Below are positions 30,354 through 38,769 of a DNA stretch of 64,000 nt, one piece after another. The first letter of the stretch is position 1, and each line of letters starts with the position of its first letter. The translations under genes and the position numbers were made by a program. The notes under the pieces are model-generated. The model saw only the letters and a program-made list of their open reading frames with translations. It made no database searches and was not told where the DNA came from. The stretch is from Faecalibacter sp. LW9 (lineage in GTDB: Bacteria; Bacteroidota; Bacteroidia; Flavobacteriales; Weeksellaceae): positions 620,001 through 684,000 of the forward strand of contig NZ_CP141062.1 of assembly GCF_034661295.1 (NCBI RefSeq), written 5' to 3'.

Positions 30354-30517
30354 TATGAGTCGATTTTATCTTTAGTTTTTTTATCTTCTTTCAACATTCG
30401 TACTGCTGGAGATTCATCATCATCAAATTGTCCCTTCTTGTACCCTATAAAAAAGAACAGAAGGAAGATTGCGCCCAATGAAACGCTCACCATTATCATT
30501 AATAATAATATCCCCAT
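30353..30517 (-). CDS. ccoS: cbb3-type cytochrome oxidase assembly protein CcoS
   Basis: 54-aa membrane protein for cbb3 cofactor insertion. One hydrophobic helix (MGILLLMIMVSVSLGAIFLL), then FFFIGYKKGQFDDDESPAVR, the family signature of helix plus GQFDD..SP. The ATG at 30517 is chosen because a longer frame begins upstream of a -7 box ending only 8 bases before it. First gene of ccoS-ccoNO-ccoQ-ccoP. Confidence 0.92.
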   Translation of the reverse strand: MGILLLMIMVSVSLGAIFLLFFFIGYKKGQFDDDESPAVRMLKEDKKTKDKIDS

Positions 30518-30525
30518 AACATTTA

Positions 30526-30533
30526 CAAAATTA
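30526..30533 (-). promoter_or_regulatory. -7 box TAATTTTG of ccoS-NO-Q-P
   Basis: TAnnTTTG match on the minus strand just before ccoS, predicting a transcript start near 30520 with almost no leader. An FNR-like site is centred 30.5 bp upstream of the box. Confidence 0.55.
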
Positions 30534-30556
30534 CAAACCCTCAACTTCTTATCACA

Positions 30557-30570
30557 ATGATTTTAGTCAC
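30557..30570. promoter_or_regulatory. FNR-like palindrome upstream of ccoS
   Basis: Plus-strand ATGATTTTAGTCAC, i.e. TGAT-N4-GTCA, one base from the FNR core TGATnnnnATCA. It sits near -43 of the predicted ccoS start, the class II activator position, with a Crp/Fnr gene 2.5 kb away. Confidence 0.5.
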
Positions 30571-30597
30571 AGGCCTTTTTTGTTATCTAATTTAAAA

Positions 30598-32991
30598 TCA
30601 TTCTAAATTCCACTTATGAAAATATTCCGCCAAACGCGTGCTCGCCGTGGCAAAAATCAACACAGAAACCGAACTGATTGGCATCAATATTGCAGCCACC
30701 ACAGGCTCTAAATACCCTGTAACTGCGAACGCTAGCCCAATTATATTATAGGCAAAACTAATTACGAACGCAATCCAGATTAACTTGATCGAATATTTCG
30801 ATAAATATAGAAAATCTGAAATCAATTTAAACTTTCTTGCATCTAAAATACCATCACATGATGGAGAAAAACTATTCATATCATCCGAAATCGAAATTCC
30901 GACTGTAGATTGCTTTAATGCCCCCGCATCGTTTAGACCATCCCCTAGCATCAAAACTTTTTTCCCCTGCCCTTCTAGCGTTTTAATGTACTCTAATTTA
31001 TCTGCAGGAGATTGATTAAACTGTAAGACGGCATTGGATGGGAAAATGGTTTCTAAATATTCTTTTTCGGAATCATTATCCCCCGAAAGTATGTGCAATT
31101 GGTACTGTCCTAACTGCTGAATTAATTCATTGAGCCCTTTACGGTATCGGTTTTTATAAACATACTTCCCGTACACCGTTCCATTGATGGAAATATACAC
31201 TTCAGTCTGGTTCAGTGAGGTAACACCTTCCGCCTCCACAAAACTTCTTGAACCTACTTTGACAAATTGACCATCTACTATAGCCTGCTGCCCCTTTCCT
31301 ACAATTTCTTCGTATTGTTCAACCAATGCAAAATCATTAACATTTAATTTGCGGTATAATGTTCGGCTCAACGGATGATTTGAGTTCCTTAACAAGGATC
31401 TGACTAACACCTGTAATTCAGTAGATAAGTCATTACCCTCATACGATATATTGGCATCATCACTCTCGGTAATTGTTCCTGTTTTATCAAAAACAACATC
31501 GGTTACTTTGGCTAAATTTTCAATGGCTGCCGTATTTTTTACATAAAATTTCTTGTTCCCGAAGATGCGTAAAATATTCCCTAAAATAAATGGGGAAGAT
31601 AATCCCAAAGCACAAGGACAAGCAATAATTAATATGGATGTAACCACTTTAAGAATCAACGAAGGATCCATAATCCACCAATAAATTGCTGATATGAATG
31701 TAATTCCTAAAATAATTAAGGTAAAATATTGACTGATATGATTAGTTAATTCATTTAATTCCGATTCTTGTTTACTAAATGCATCATTATTCCAAAGCTG
31801 AGTCAAATAACTTTGATTCACTTCTGAAATAATTTCCAATTCAATGGCATGTCCTGATTGTTTTCCTCCTGCAAAGATTTTATCACCCGATTTTTTGGGA
31901 ATCAAACGAGATTCTCCTGTCACAAACGAATTATCAATCATCGCTTCACCTTTAATCAAGATCGCATCCGCAGGAATAATTTCTTCATTACGCACCAAAA
32001 TACGATCCCCTTTTTTCAAATCAGATAAAAGAATTGGTTGTTCATTCCCATGATCCAAACGAGCCACAGCTACAGGATAGAACGATTTATAGTCACGATC
32101 AAATGCTAACGACTTGATGGTCTGCTGTTGAAACCATTTTCCGGTCAACATCAAGAATAATAATGCAGCCAATGTATCAAAATATCCAGGCGACAAGTCA
32201 AAAATGATATCATAGGTAGATTTAAAGAAAATCACCAAGATTCCTAAAGCGATAGGCACATCAAGGTTAATGTGTTTATTCTTTAAACCTTGCCATGCTG
32301 AACGGAAATAATCAGTCGATGAATAAAAAAATACTGGTAATGACAAAAAAAACATTGCCCAACGGAAAAATCCTTTATTTTCTTCTAACCATTGCTCTTT
32401 AACTTCTCCAAAGAAATCCACGTATTCTGGAAATGATAATAACATGATATTTCCGAAACAGAAACCTGCAACAACCAATTTACTAACCAATGAACGATCA
32501 ACTTTCGAATGTTTCTTCTTATCAATCGATTTTAAACTAATCGAAGGTTTATATCCTAAATTGGTCATTAATCGAGCCACATCTCCTAAAGAAATTTCTT
32601 CATGACGGAAGGTAATTTGCACCGTTTTTTTCGTGAAATTAACATGGGAAGATATTACTGCTGGATTAATCGTTTCTAAGCTTTCTAACAACCAAATACA
32701 TGATGTACAATGAATCACAGGCACCTCAAAAGTAACCACAGTGACTCCATCGTCCGAAAAATCCACCACTTTATCAAATATCTCTTTGGTATTTAAAAAG
32801 TCAAATTGATGGTCACCTCGGGCGTCAGGTCGTACTCCAGCATCTTGATTGATGTTGTAGTACTCACTCAAATTATTAATGTTTAAGACTTCATATACCG
32901 TCTTACAACCTTGACAACAGAATGCTTTTTGATCGAACTCAATTCGCTCTTCCTCAATTCTTTGTCTACAATGAAAACAATTCTCTGCCAT
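30598..32991 (-). CDS. ccoI: Copper-translocating P-type ATPase CcoI/FixI
   Basis: P1B-type ATPase supplying copper for cbb3 oxidase, about 797 aa from the ATG at 32991. The N-terminal CFHCRQRI and CCQGCKTVYEVL cysteines are typical of the FixI branch. Then an HMA domain with CTSCIWLLESLE, phosphatase motif TGES, membrane metal site CPCALGLSSP, phosphorylation site DKTGT, NSNHPLSRTL and GDGLNDAG. The start at 33003 is rejected as it lies within the -7 box. Lies 80 bases upstream of ccoS and is divergent from the Crp/Fnr gene. Confidence 0.95.
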   Translation of the reverse strand: MAENCFHCRQRIEEERIEFDQKAFCCQGCKTVYEVLNINNLSEYYNINQDAGVRPDARGDHQFDFLNTKEIFDKVVDFSDDGVTVVTFEVPVIHCTSCIWLLESLETINPAVISSHVNFTKKTVQITFRHEEISLGDVARLMTNLGYKPSISLKSIDKKKHSKVDRSLVSKLVVAGFCFGNIMLLSFPEYVDFFGEVKEQWLEENKGFFRWAMFFLSLPVFFYSSTDYFRSAWQGLKNKHINLDVPIALGILVIFFKSTYDIIFDLSPGYFDTLAALLFLMLTGKWFQQQTIKSLAFDRDYKSFYPVAVARLDHGNEQPILLSDLKKGDRILVRNEEIIPADAILIKGEAMIDNSFVTGESRLIPKKSGDKIFAGGKQSGHAIELEIISEVNQSYLTQLWNNDAFSKQESELNELTNHISQYFTLIILGITFISAIYWWIMDPSLILKVVTSILIIACPCALGLSSPFILGNILRIFGNKKFYVKNTAAIENLAKVTDVVFDKTGTITESDDANISYEGNDLSTELQVLVRSLLRNSNHPLSRTLYRKLNVNDFALVEQYEEIVGKGQQAIVDGQFVKVGSRSFVEAEGVTSLNQTEVYISINGTVYGKYVYKNRYRKGLNELIQQLGQYQLHILSGDNDSEKEYLETIFPSNAVLQFNQSPADKLEYIKTLEGQGKKVLMLGDGLNDAGALKQSTVGISISDDMNSFSPSCDGILDARKFKLISDFLYLSKYSIKLIWIAFVISFAYNIIGLAFAVTGYLEPVVAAILMPISSVSVLIFATASTRLAEYFHKWNLE

Positions 32992-33000
32992 ATTCTTTTG

Positions 33001-33008
33001 CAAAATTA
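33001..33008 (-). promoter_or_regulatory. -7 box TAATTTTG of ccoI
   Basis: TAnnTTTG on the minus strand, identical to the ccoS box and 9 bases before the ccoI ATG. Confidence 0.5.
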
Positions 33009-33032
33009 CTTTCCTTTTAGGAGAATTAACCT

Positions 33033-33040
33033 TAACTTTG
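33033..33040 (+). promoter_or_regulatory. -7 box TAACTTTG of the Crp/Fnr gene
   Basis: TAnnTTTG match 26 bases before the regulator's ATG; the transcript would start near 33046. Confidence 0.5.
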
Positions 33041-33041
33041 T

Positions 33042-33055
33042 ATGAGATAAGTCAT
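33042..33055. promoter_or_regulatory. FNR-like palindrome in the ccoI/regulator gap
   Basis: ATGAGATAAGTCAT, with the same TGAK-N4-GTCA pattern as the sites upstream of ccoS and yceI. It overlaps the regulator's predicted transcript start, fitting autorepression, and lies about 40 bp upstream of the ccoI -7 box, one helical turn further than at ccoS. Confidence 0.42.
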
Positions 33056-33066
33056 AACGTATAGCA

Positions 33067-33774
33067 ATGTCAGAATTTAACGAAAACGTAGAATCAATCA
33101 AAAATCTATTTGAACATCCAGATAGTTTAGGTGTTTTTACTAAGGAAGAATTAATTGAGTTTGAACAGGAGAAGAAGATTCTAACATTGAAGAAGGGTGA
33201 CGAGATCATCCAAGAGGGCGCAACTCCTAAAGGTATTTACTGCATTATTAAAGGTACTGCTAAATTATTTAAAATTGGTTTCAATGGAAAAGAACAGATC
33301 TTACGCTTTGCAAATGCCGGTGATATTATTGGATATCGATCGATTTTAAGTCAAGAATCTTTTGGTGCGTCAGCAACAGCAATGAATCCAACGGAAATTT
33401 ACTACATTCCGGAAAAATTCTTTTTACGCTTACTAGAATTAAACCCAAAATTAGCATTCGATATTTTACAACGTATTGCAAAAGATCTTGGGGAATATGC
33501 TCGAACAATTACATATTTAGCACAAAAAACGGTAAGAGAACGTTTGGCTGAAGTCTTGTTATTGTTAGAAGCAAAATTAGGTACAGATAAAGATGGATTT
33601 ATCAATATTTCGTTGACTCGAGAAGAGATGGCGAATTTAATTGGTACAGCAACAGAATCTGCTATTCGTTTGATTTCTGAATTTAAAACAGATGAACTAA
33701 TTGAAGTTGAAGGTCGAAAAATTAAAATTTTAGATCATCATAAATTAACCAAATTAGGACACGTCATTCTTTAG
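33067..33774 (+). CDS. Crp/Fnr family transcriptional regulator
   Basis: 235-aa regulator: cyclic-nucleotide-type sensor domain (residues ~20-130, with GDEIIQEGATPKGIYCIIKG), dimer helix (~135-160) and winged helix-turn-helix (ISLTREEMANLIGTATESAI, residues ~180-205). It lacks the N-terminal cysteine cluster of FNR (only one Cys, in YCIIKG), so it does not sense oxygen through an [4Fe-4S] cluster; the signal is unknown. Position next to ccoI suggests control of the cbb3 genes, as for FixK/ANR-type regulators. Confidence 0.92.
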   Translation: MSEFNENVESIKNLFEHPDSLGVFTKEELIEFEQEKKILTLKKGDEIIQEGATPKGIYCIIKGTAKLFKIGFNGKEQILRFANAGDIIGYRSILSQESFGASATAMNPTEIYYIPEKFFLRLLELNPKLAFDILQRIAKDLGEYARTITYLAQKTVRERLAEVLLLLEAKLGTDKDGFINISLTREEMANLIGTATESAIRLISEFKTDELIEVEGRKIKILDHHKLTKLGHVIL

Positions 33775-33791
33775 AAAATTTAAAATAAATA

Positions 33792-33818
33792 GGGCTTTAA
33801 TTATTTAAAGCCTTTTTT
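33792..33818 (+). terminator. Rho-independent terminator after the Crp/Fnr gene
   Basis: Stem GGCTTTAA/TTAAAGCC with a short TTAT loop, then six T. Confidence 0.88.
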
Positions 33819-33904
33819 ATGTCCTGTTAATTCCAATTGAATCAAAAAAGTGATTCTTGGGATTTAATTTTCATGTCAATTGATGTTGATATGAAAAATA
33901 AATC

Positions 33905-33912
33905 TATTTTTG
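33905..33912 (+). promoter_or_regulatory. -7 box TATTTTTG of the first giant adhesin
   Basis: TAnnTTTG match 40 bases before the ATG, with a TTG about 22 bases upstream as candidate -33 element. The 5' leader ATTAATTAACATATATTTTT is nearly repeated before the second adhesin gene. Confidence 0.5.
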
Positions 33913-33952
33913 GGGTGATTTAACACTCAGAAATTAATTAACATATATTTTT

Positions 33953-36900
33953 ATGAAGGACAACTACATTTCTTCTAAAAATTCGCGTACAGTTGACTCT
34001 AAACCTTTTATAGATCAATTGAAGCGAAACTTTAGAAATTGTGTGGGAACTTTAATGCTAACGGCTACGCCAATGGCTACAATGTATGCGCAAACCAACC
34101 CGGTTCCGCAACAAGTTCCCTATACACAAAATTTTGATGTTTTACCTGGAAACAGTGCTACTTTACCTGCAGGATGGGCAGGATGGAAACTGGATGGACA
34201 ATTAGGGACATCATTCTCAGGAACCGCCACTGCAAATACTACTTTTGGTGCAGGAAATAATAATTCGACAGCACCAGGTTTATACGACATGGTGGGGAAA
34301 TTAGGATTTTTAAGCACGAACGGTTCACGTTCAGTTCCAGTATTATCAATTAAAACCCATGAACGAAAAGATATCGTTTTAAAATATGATATCAATGTAC
34401 AGCGCGTTAACAGTAATCGTTCGTTGATCGTACGTTTACAATATCGTGTGGGCAATACTGCTACATTTATTGATCTACCAGAGTATGATTTTACCTTTAC
34501 AGGACCTGGAACTGGTGCAAATATAGGAAATGGTGTTGCATCGTACATTACAGAACAACGTGTTGTAACTTTACCTCCAGATGTGGCCTTCCAAGATGAA
34601 GTCCAATTCCGTTGGATAACGGCAAGACCGGTTAATAATCAAGGAATTGGAGACAACCATAGTTTTTCAATTGACAATGTAGAAGTTACGGGAAATACAC
34701 CTCCAGATTTACCAGTACCTTTCCCATATACAGACCAGTTCGATACAAGTAATTGGATGTTAATCAATGGGGAGCAGGTCAATAAATTCCATGTTGGCAC
34801 ACCAACAAGCACTACAATTGATTTTGAAAACAATGGAAAATTATTTATCTCAAATAATGGTACCGATGCAAATTACACTAAAAATTCAGCATCAATTTCT
34901 TATGCTTATAAAAATGTAACTCTTCCTGCAAATATCGAAACTGCTCGTCTTTCATTCAAATGGATGGCACGAGGAGAATCGGGAGTATGGGATTATGGTC
35001 GTTTTTATATTGTTCCTGAAAGTTCACCAGTACCAGTTGCTGGGGCTGAAGTTACTGGAAGAACTGAAAGAGATATTCCAAACGCGGTATATTATGCAAC
35101 ATTGCAACCTGGTACAGGTAACTCTACGTACCCATTTGCATTATACAATCAAGGAAGTGCTTATACAGGAGTATTCTCTACAGCTGCACACAAATATGAA
35201 GATAATTTCGTTGACCTTTCTAGTTTAGCGGGTCAAACGGTACGTTTGGTTTTCATGTGGAGAAATGATTCAGGAGGTGGTAACGATCCTGCTCTAGTCG
35301 TTGATGACTTTAATTTTGAATATACACCAAACTGTGTTAATCCAAATATTAATGCAACAACAAATATTGAAGGAAGAACTGCTCAATTGAATTGGACATC
35401 AACAGCAACTAACTTTGAATATTACATTTCTACTGCAAATACTGAACCTACTTCAAATACTGAAGCAACAGGTACAGCTACAGGAAACAATGTTATAGTT
35501 ACAGGATTAAGCCCAGTCACACAATATTACGCATGGGTAAGAGCTGTTTGTGATGGAAATGAAACATCAGATTGGTCTGCTTCAACAACATTTACAACTT
35601 TAATTTCATGTCCTGCTCCTACAGCATTAACAACTACAAATATTACTCAAAATGGTGCCGACATTAGTTGGACATCTACTTCTACAGGTTTTGAATATAT
35701 TGTTACAACAACAAATACAGCTCCTGAAGTTTCTGCCACTGGTACCGTAGTAAATACAAATTCTGCAACTTTAACTGGATTAGATGATACTACTACGTAT
35801 TATTGGTGGGTAAGAGCAGTTTGCGATACAGATGATAAATCAACTTGGGTAGGTTCTACTTTCCAAACGTTACAAATCCCTGCTTCATTCCCATACTCAG
35901 ATAATTTTAATCAAGCGAAATGGGTATTTGCTAATGGTACACAAACCAACAAATTTTATATCGGTACGCCAGAAGGAGCTAATAATGTAACATATGCTGA
36001 TAATAAGTTATTTGTTTCTAATAATGGGACTAACAATAGTTATGCAACAACTGCATCATCTGTATATGCTTATCGAGACATCACTTTACCAGCTGATATT
36101 ACTTTAGCTAAGATTTCTTTTGATTGGATTTTAAAAGGAGAAGGAGGTGCTACTTCAACATCTATTCCTTATGATTACGGAAGATTCTATATCGTACCTA
36201 CAACTGTTACTCCTAACGCTGGTACAAATTTAGGATATGAGGAAAATATACCTAACGCCATTTATTCGTTAAGAAACAATCCTGTTACGACACCTACAGG
36301 TCGAAAACATTACTTACTATATAATCCATCACATACTTATACAGGTGCATTTGAAGAAATAGCACACAAATATGTAGATGAAGCGGTAAATTTAACAGGA
36401 TTGGGAGGTCAAACGGTCCGTTTAATTTTCTTCTTTAGAAATGACTCAGGAGCTTATCCTCCATCATTAGCTATTGATAATTTTGAGATTACTGAAGCCC
36501 CTTCATGTTTAACGGTTTCTGATCTAGATGCAACTAATATTACATTTAATCAAGCGACATTAAACTGGGTAGGAAATGCTGAATCTTACACTTATTATTT
36601 ATCAACCACAAACACGGTTCCTACAGGTGATGTTGGTACAACAACTACAGATCTTACTGTAAATGCAACAGATTTAGAAGCATCTACAACTTACTATTGG
36701 TGGATAAAAGCAGATTGTGATGCAACAAATACTTGGATTGCTGGACCTTCATTTACAACGAATGCTACTCCATCTGCTTTCCCATTTACGGATAATTTTG
36801 AAACGTCTAATTGGACATTTGTTAACGGAACACAAACCAATAAATTTTATGTAGGAACTCCAGAAACTTCAGGAAGTATCACTTTTGATAATAGTAAATT

Positions 36901-38464
36901 ATTTATTTCAAATAATGGCACAAAAGCTGAATATGGAGCCACTACTAATCATACATATGTTTATAAAGATGTGATATTACCTGGTGATATTACATTAGCG
37001 AAATTAAGATTTAAATGGTTAGCGGCAGGTGAGGAAAATCCATGGGATTATGGTCGTTTTTATATCACAACTACAGATGTAACTCCAAAGGCTGGAATAG
37101 AAATTGATCGAATCACCCCTACAGTTCCTAACTCAATTTTTAATGCACATCACAACCTTAGATCGACTAATACATTTGCATTCTATAAAGGTAGCGCTTA
37201 TGAAGCAGGTTCATTTAATGAGCAAGCTCATACATACTTAAAAGAAGATTTAGACTTATCTGCATATGCAGGACAAACGGTACGCTTAGTATTCTACTGG
37301 AGAAATGATGGTTTAACACAAACTCAACCTTCTTTAGTTGTAGATGATTTCGAGCTAACTTACGCTCCATCTTGTTTAACACCTGTAAATCTATCAGTTT
37401 CTGACGTAACTAGTAATTCAGCTTCATTAAGTTGGAATGGTAATTCTGAACAGTATACATATTTCTATTCAACAACTAATGTGTTACCTGAAACTGGATT
37501 CACAACGTCAGAACAAAACATTACGATAGAAGGTTTAGAATCGAATACAACTTATTATTGGTGGGTAAAATCCGTTTGTGATAATGATACTAGTGTAGCA
37601 GAAGGACAACCATTTACGACATTATTAGCTCCAAAATCATATCCATTTACAGATAACTTTAATGGTACAAATGATTGGATTTTAGTAAATGGTACACAAA
37701 CAAATAAATTTGAAATTGGTACACCTGTAAATTCACAATTGACATTTGAAGATGGAGCTTTATTTGTATCGAACAATGGTACATCAAATACGTATACCTT
37801 CAACTCTGCTTCATCATCATATGCATATGTAGATGTCGTAGTTCCAACAGATATAGATTCAACGGAATTAGCTTTTGATTGGTATAACAAAGGAGAATTA
37901 CTTTCTTCAACTTATTATGACTTTGGACGAATTTTCGTTACTCCAATATCATACACTCCTACAGCTGGTACAACTATTGCATTCAATGGTTCAATAGAAG
38001 GTCAATATTTTGCATCTTCACCATTACAAGGGTCAACAGGTACTGGAAGTACATTTAACGAAGCTAAAGGTCAGTTTACAACGACGTTAGATTTATCTGA
38101 ACAAGCTGGTCAAACGGTTCGTTTAATATTTTATTGGAGAAATGATAGTTCATCTGGAACTCAGCCACCATTAGCTATCGATAATTTCTACTTTGGTCCA
38201 GTCCGTGATTTAGGTACAAATAATTTATCGAACTCAAACTTTGAGTACTATCCAAATCCAGTTCAAAATGAATTAAACATTAAAGGTGATCAAACAATTT
38301 CATCGATTGAATTATTTAATTTAACGGGACAAGTGATAAACCAAGTAAAAGTTGATGCAAAATCTTATACATTAAACACTTCTAAATTATCAGCAGGTGT
38401 GTATATGGTACGCGTAGCCTTTGAAAACGGAACAACAAAAACAGTAAAAATCATTAAGAAATAA
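33953..38464 (+). CDS. Giant T9SS-exported protein with fibronectin III and choice-of-anchor J-like domains
   Basis: Secreted or surface-bound adhesin-like protein of 1503 aa. Long signal region (residues 1-46, ending MYAQ), an N-terminal beta domain (~47-255), then four choice-of-anchor J (cleaved-adhesin-like) domains starting near residues 257, 645, 942 and 1229 with the motif F-NGTQTNKF-IGTP, alternating with four Fn3 domains recognised by YYWWVK(A/S)VCD. A type A C-terminal sorting domain (~1429-1503: YYPNPVQNELNIKG to KTVKIIKK) directs export by SprA and surface anchoring. Ligand unknown; no enzyme motif seen. Paralogue of the next gene. Confidence 0.9.
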   Translation: MKDNYISSKNSRTVDSKPFIDQLKRNFRNCVGTLMLTATPMATMYAQTNPVPQQVPYTQNFDVLPGNSATLPAGWAGWKLDGQLGTSFSGTATANTTFGAGNNNSTAPGLYDMVGKLGFLSTNGSRSVPVLSIKTHERKDIVLKYDINVQRVNSNRSLIVRLQYRVGNTATFIDLPEYDFTFTGPGTGANIGNGVASYITEQRVVTLPPDVAFQDEVQFRWITARPVNNQGIGDNHSFSIDNVEVTGNTPPDLPVPFPYTDQFDTSNWMLINGEQVNKFHVGTPTSTTIDFENNGKLFISNNGTDANYTKNSASISYAYKNVTLPANIETARLSFKWMARGESGVWDYGRFYIVPESSPVPVAGAEVTGRTERDIPNAVYYATLQPGTGNSTYPFALYNQGSAYTGVFSTAAHKYEDNFVDLSSLAGQTVRLVFMWRNDSGGGNDPALVVDDFNFEYTPNCVNPNINATTNIEGRTAQLNWTSTATNFEYYISTANTEPTSNTEATGTATGNNVIVTGLSPVTQYYAWVRAVCDGNETSDWSASTTFTTLISCPAPTALTTTNITQNGADISWTSTSTGFEYIVTTTNTAPEVSATGTVVNTNSATLTGLDDTTTYYWWVRAVCDTDDKSTWVGSTFQTLQIPASFPYSDNFNQAKWVFANGTQTNKFYIGTPEGANNVTYADNKLFVSNNGTNNSYATTASSVYAYRDITLPADITLAKISFDWILKGEGGATSTSIPYDYGRFYIVPTTVTPNAGTNLGYEENIPNAIYSLRNNPVTTPTGRKHYLLYNPSHTYTGAFEEIAHKYVDEAVNLTGLGGQTVRLIFFFRNDSGAYPPSLAIDNFEITEAPSCLTVSDLDATNITFNQATLNWVGNAESYTYYLSTTNTVPTGDVGTTTTDLTVNATDLEASTTYYWWIKADCDATNTWIAGPSFTTNATPSAFPFTDNFETSNWTFVNGTQTNKFYVGTPETSGSITFDNSKLFISNNGTKAEYGATTNHTYVYKDVILPGDITLAKLRFKWLAAGEENPWDYGRFYITTTDVTPKAGIEIDRITPTVPNSIFNAHHNLRSTNTFAFYKGSAYEAGSFNEQAHTYLKEDLDLSAYAGQTVRLVFYWRNDGLTQTQPSLVVDDFELTYAPSCLTPVNLSVSDVTSNSASLSWNGNSEQYTYFYSTTNVLPETGFTTSEQNITIEGLESNTTYYWWVKSVCDNDTSVAEGQPFTTLLAPKSYPFTDNFNGTNDWILVNGTQTNKFEIGTPVNSQLTFEDGALFVSNNGTSNTYTFNSASSSYAYVDVVVPTDIDSTELAFDWYNKGELLSSTYYDFGRIFVTPISYTPTAGTTIAFNGSIEGQYFASSPLQGSTGTGSTFNEAKGQFTTTLDLSEQAGQTVRLIFYWRNDSSSGTQPPLAIDNFYFGPVRDLGTNNLSNSNFEYYPNPVQNELNIKGDQTISSIELFNLTGQVINQVKVDAKSYTLNTSKLSAGVYMVRVAFENGTTKTVKIIKK

Positions 38465-38496
38465 TTATAATCTTAATTGATTATTTACATTATATG

Positions 38497-38530
38497 TGCG
38501 CCTCGAGAAAATTCTCGAGGCGCATTTTAT
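38497..38530 (+). terminator. Rho-independent terminator between the two adhesins
   Basis: 13-bp stem TGCGCCTCGAGAA/TTCTCGAGGCGCA followed by a T-rich stretch. Each adhesin gene is therefore its own transcription unit. Confidence 0.92.
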
Positions 38531-38769
38531 TTTATCTTTTTTATAGGTATTCAAAAAATAAAATATCAATATTGAATAATAGATAAAAAAAACAAAATTA
38601 TCTTATCCTTTTCAAGACCACTAGAATTAAGATGTTCAGCTCTATTTTAATCCATCTTAAAAGCTATTTAAAAGTAATTAATTAAAATATAATCAATTAC
38701 GGTTTTATGTTAAAAGAAAAAAAATTATATTAGTCCCAATTAACACTAATATTAATTAACACATATTTT
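38531..38769. other. AT-rich intergenic region before the second adhesin
   Basis: No open frame or RNA gene seen. Near its end it carries a weak -7 candidate TATATTAG (38726-38733) and the leader word ATTAATTAACACATATTTTA, almost identical to the one before the first adhesin gene. This indicates the promoter/leader was duplicated with the gene. Confidence 0.6.

Noticed and set aside
32992-33003. Upstream start for the copper ATPase
   Set aside because: It would use a TTG that lies in the -7 box; the ATG at 32991 fits the family N-terminus.
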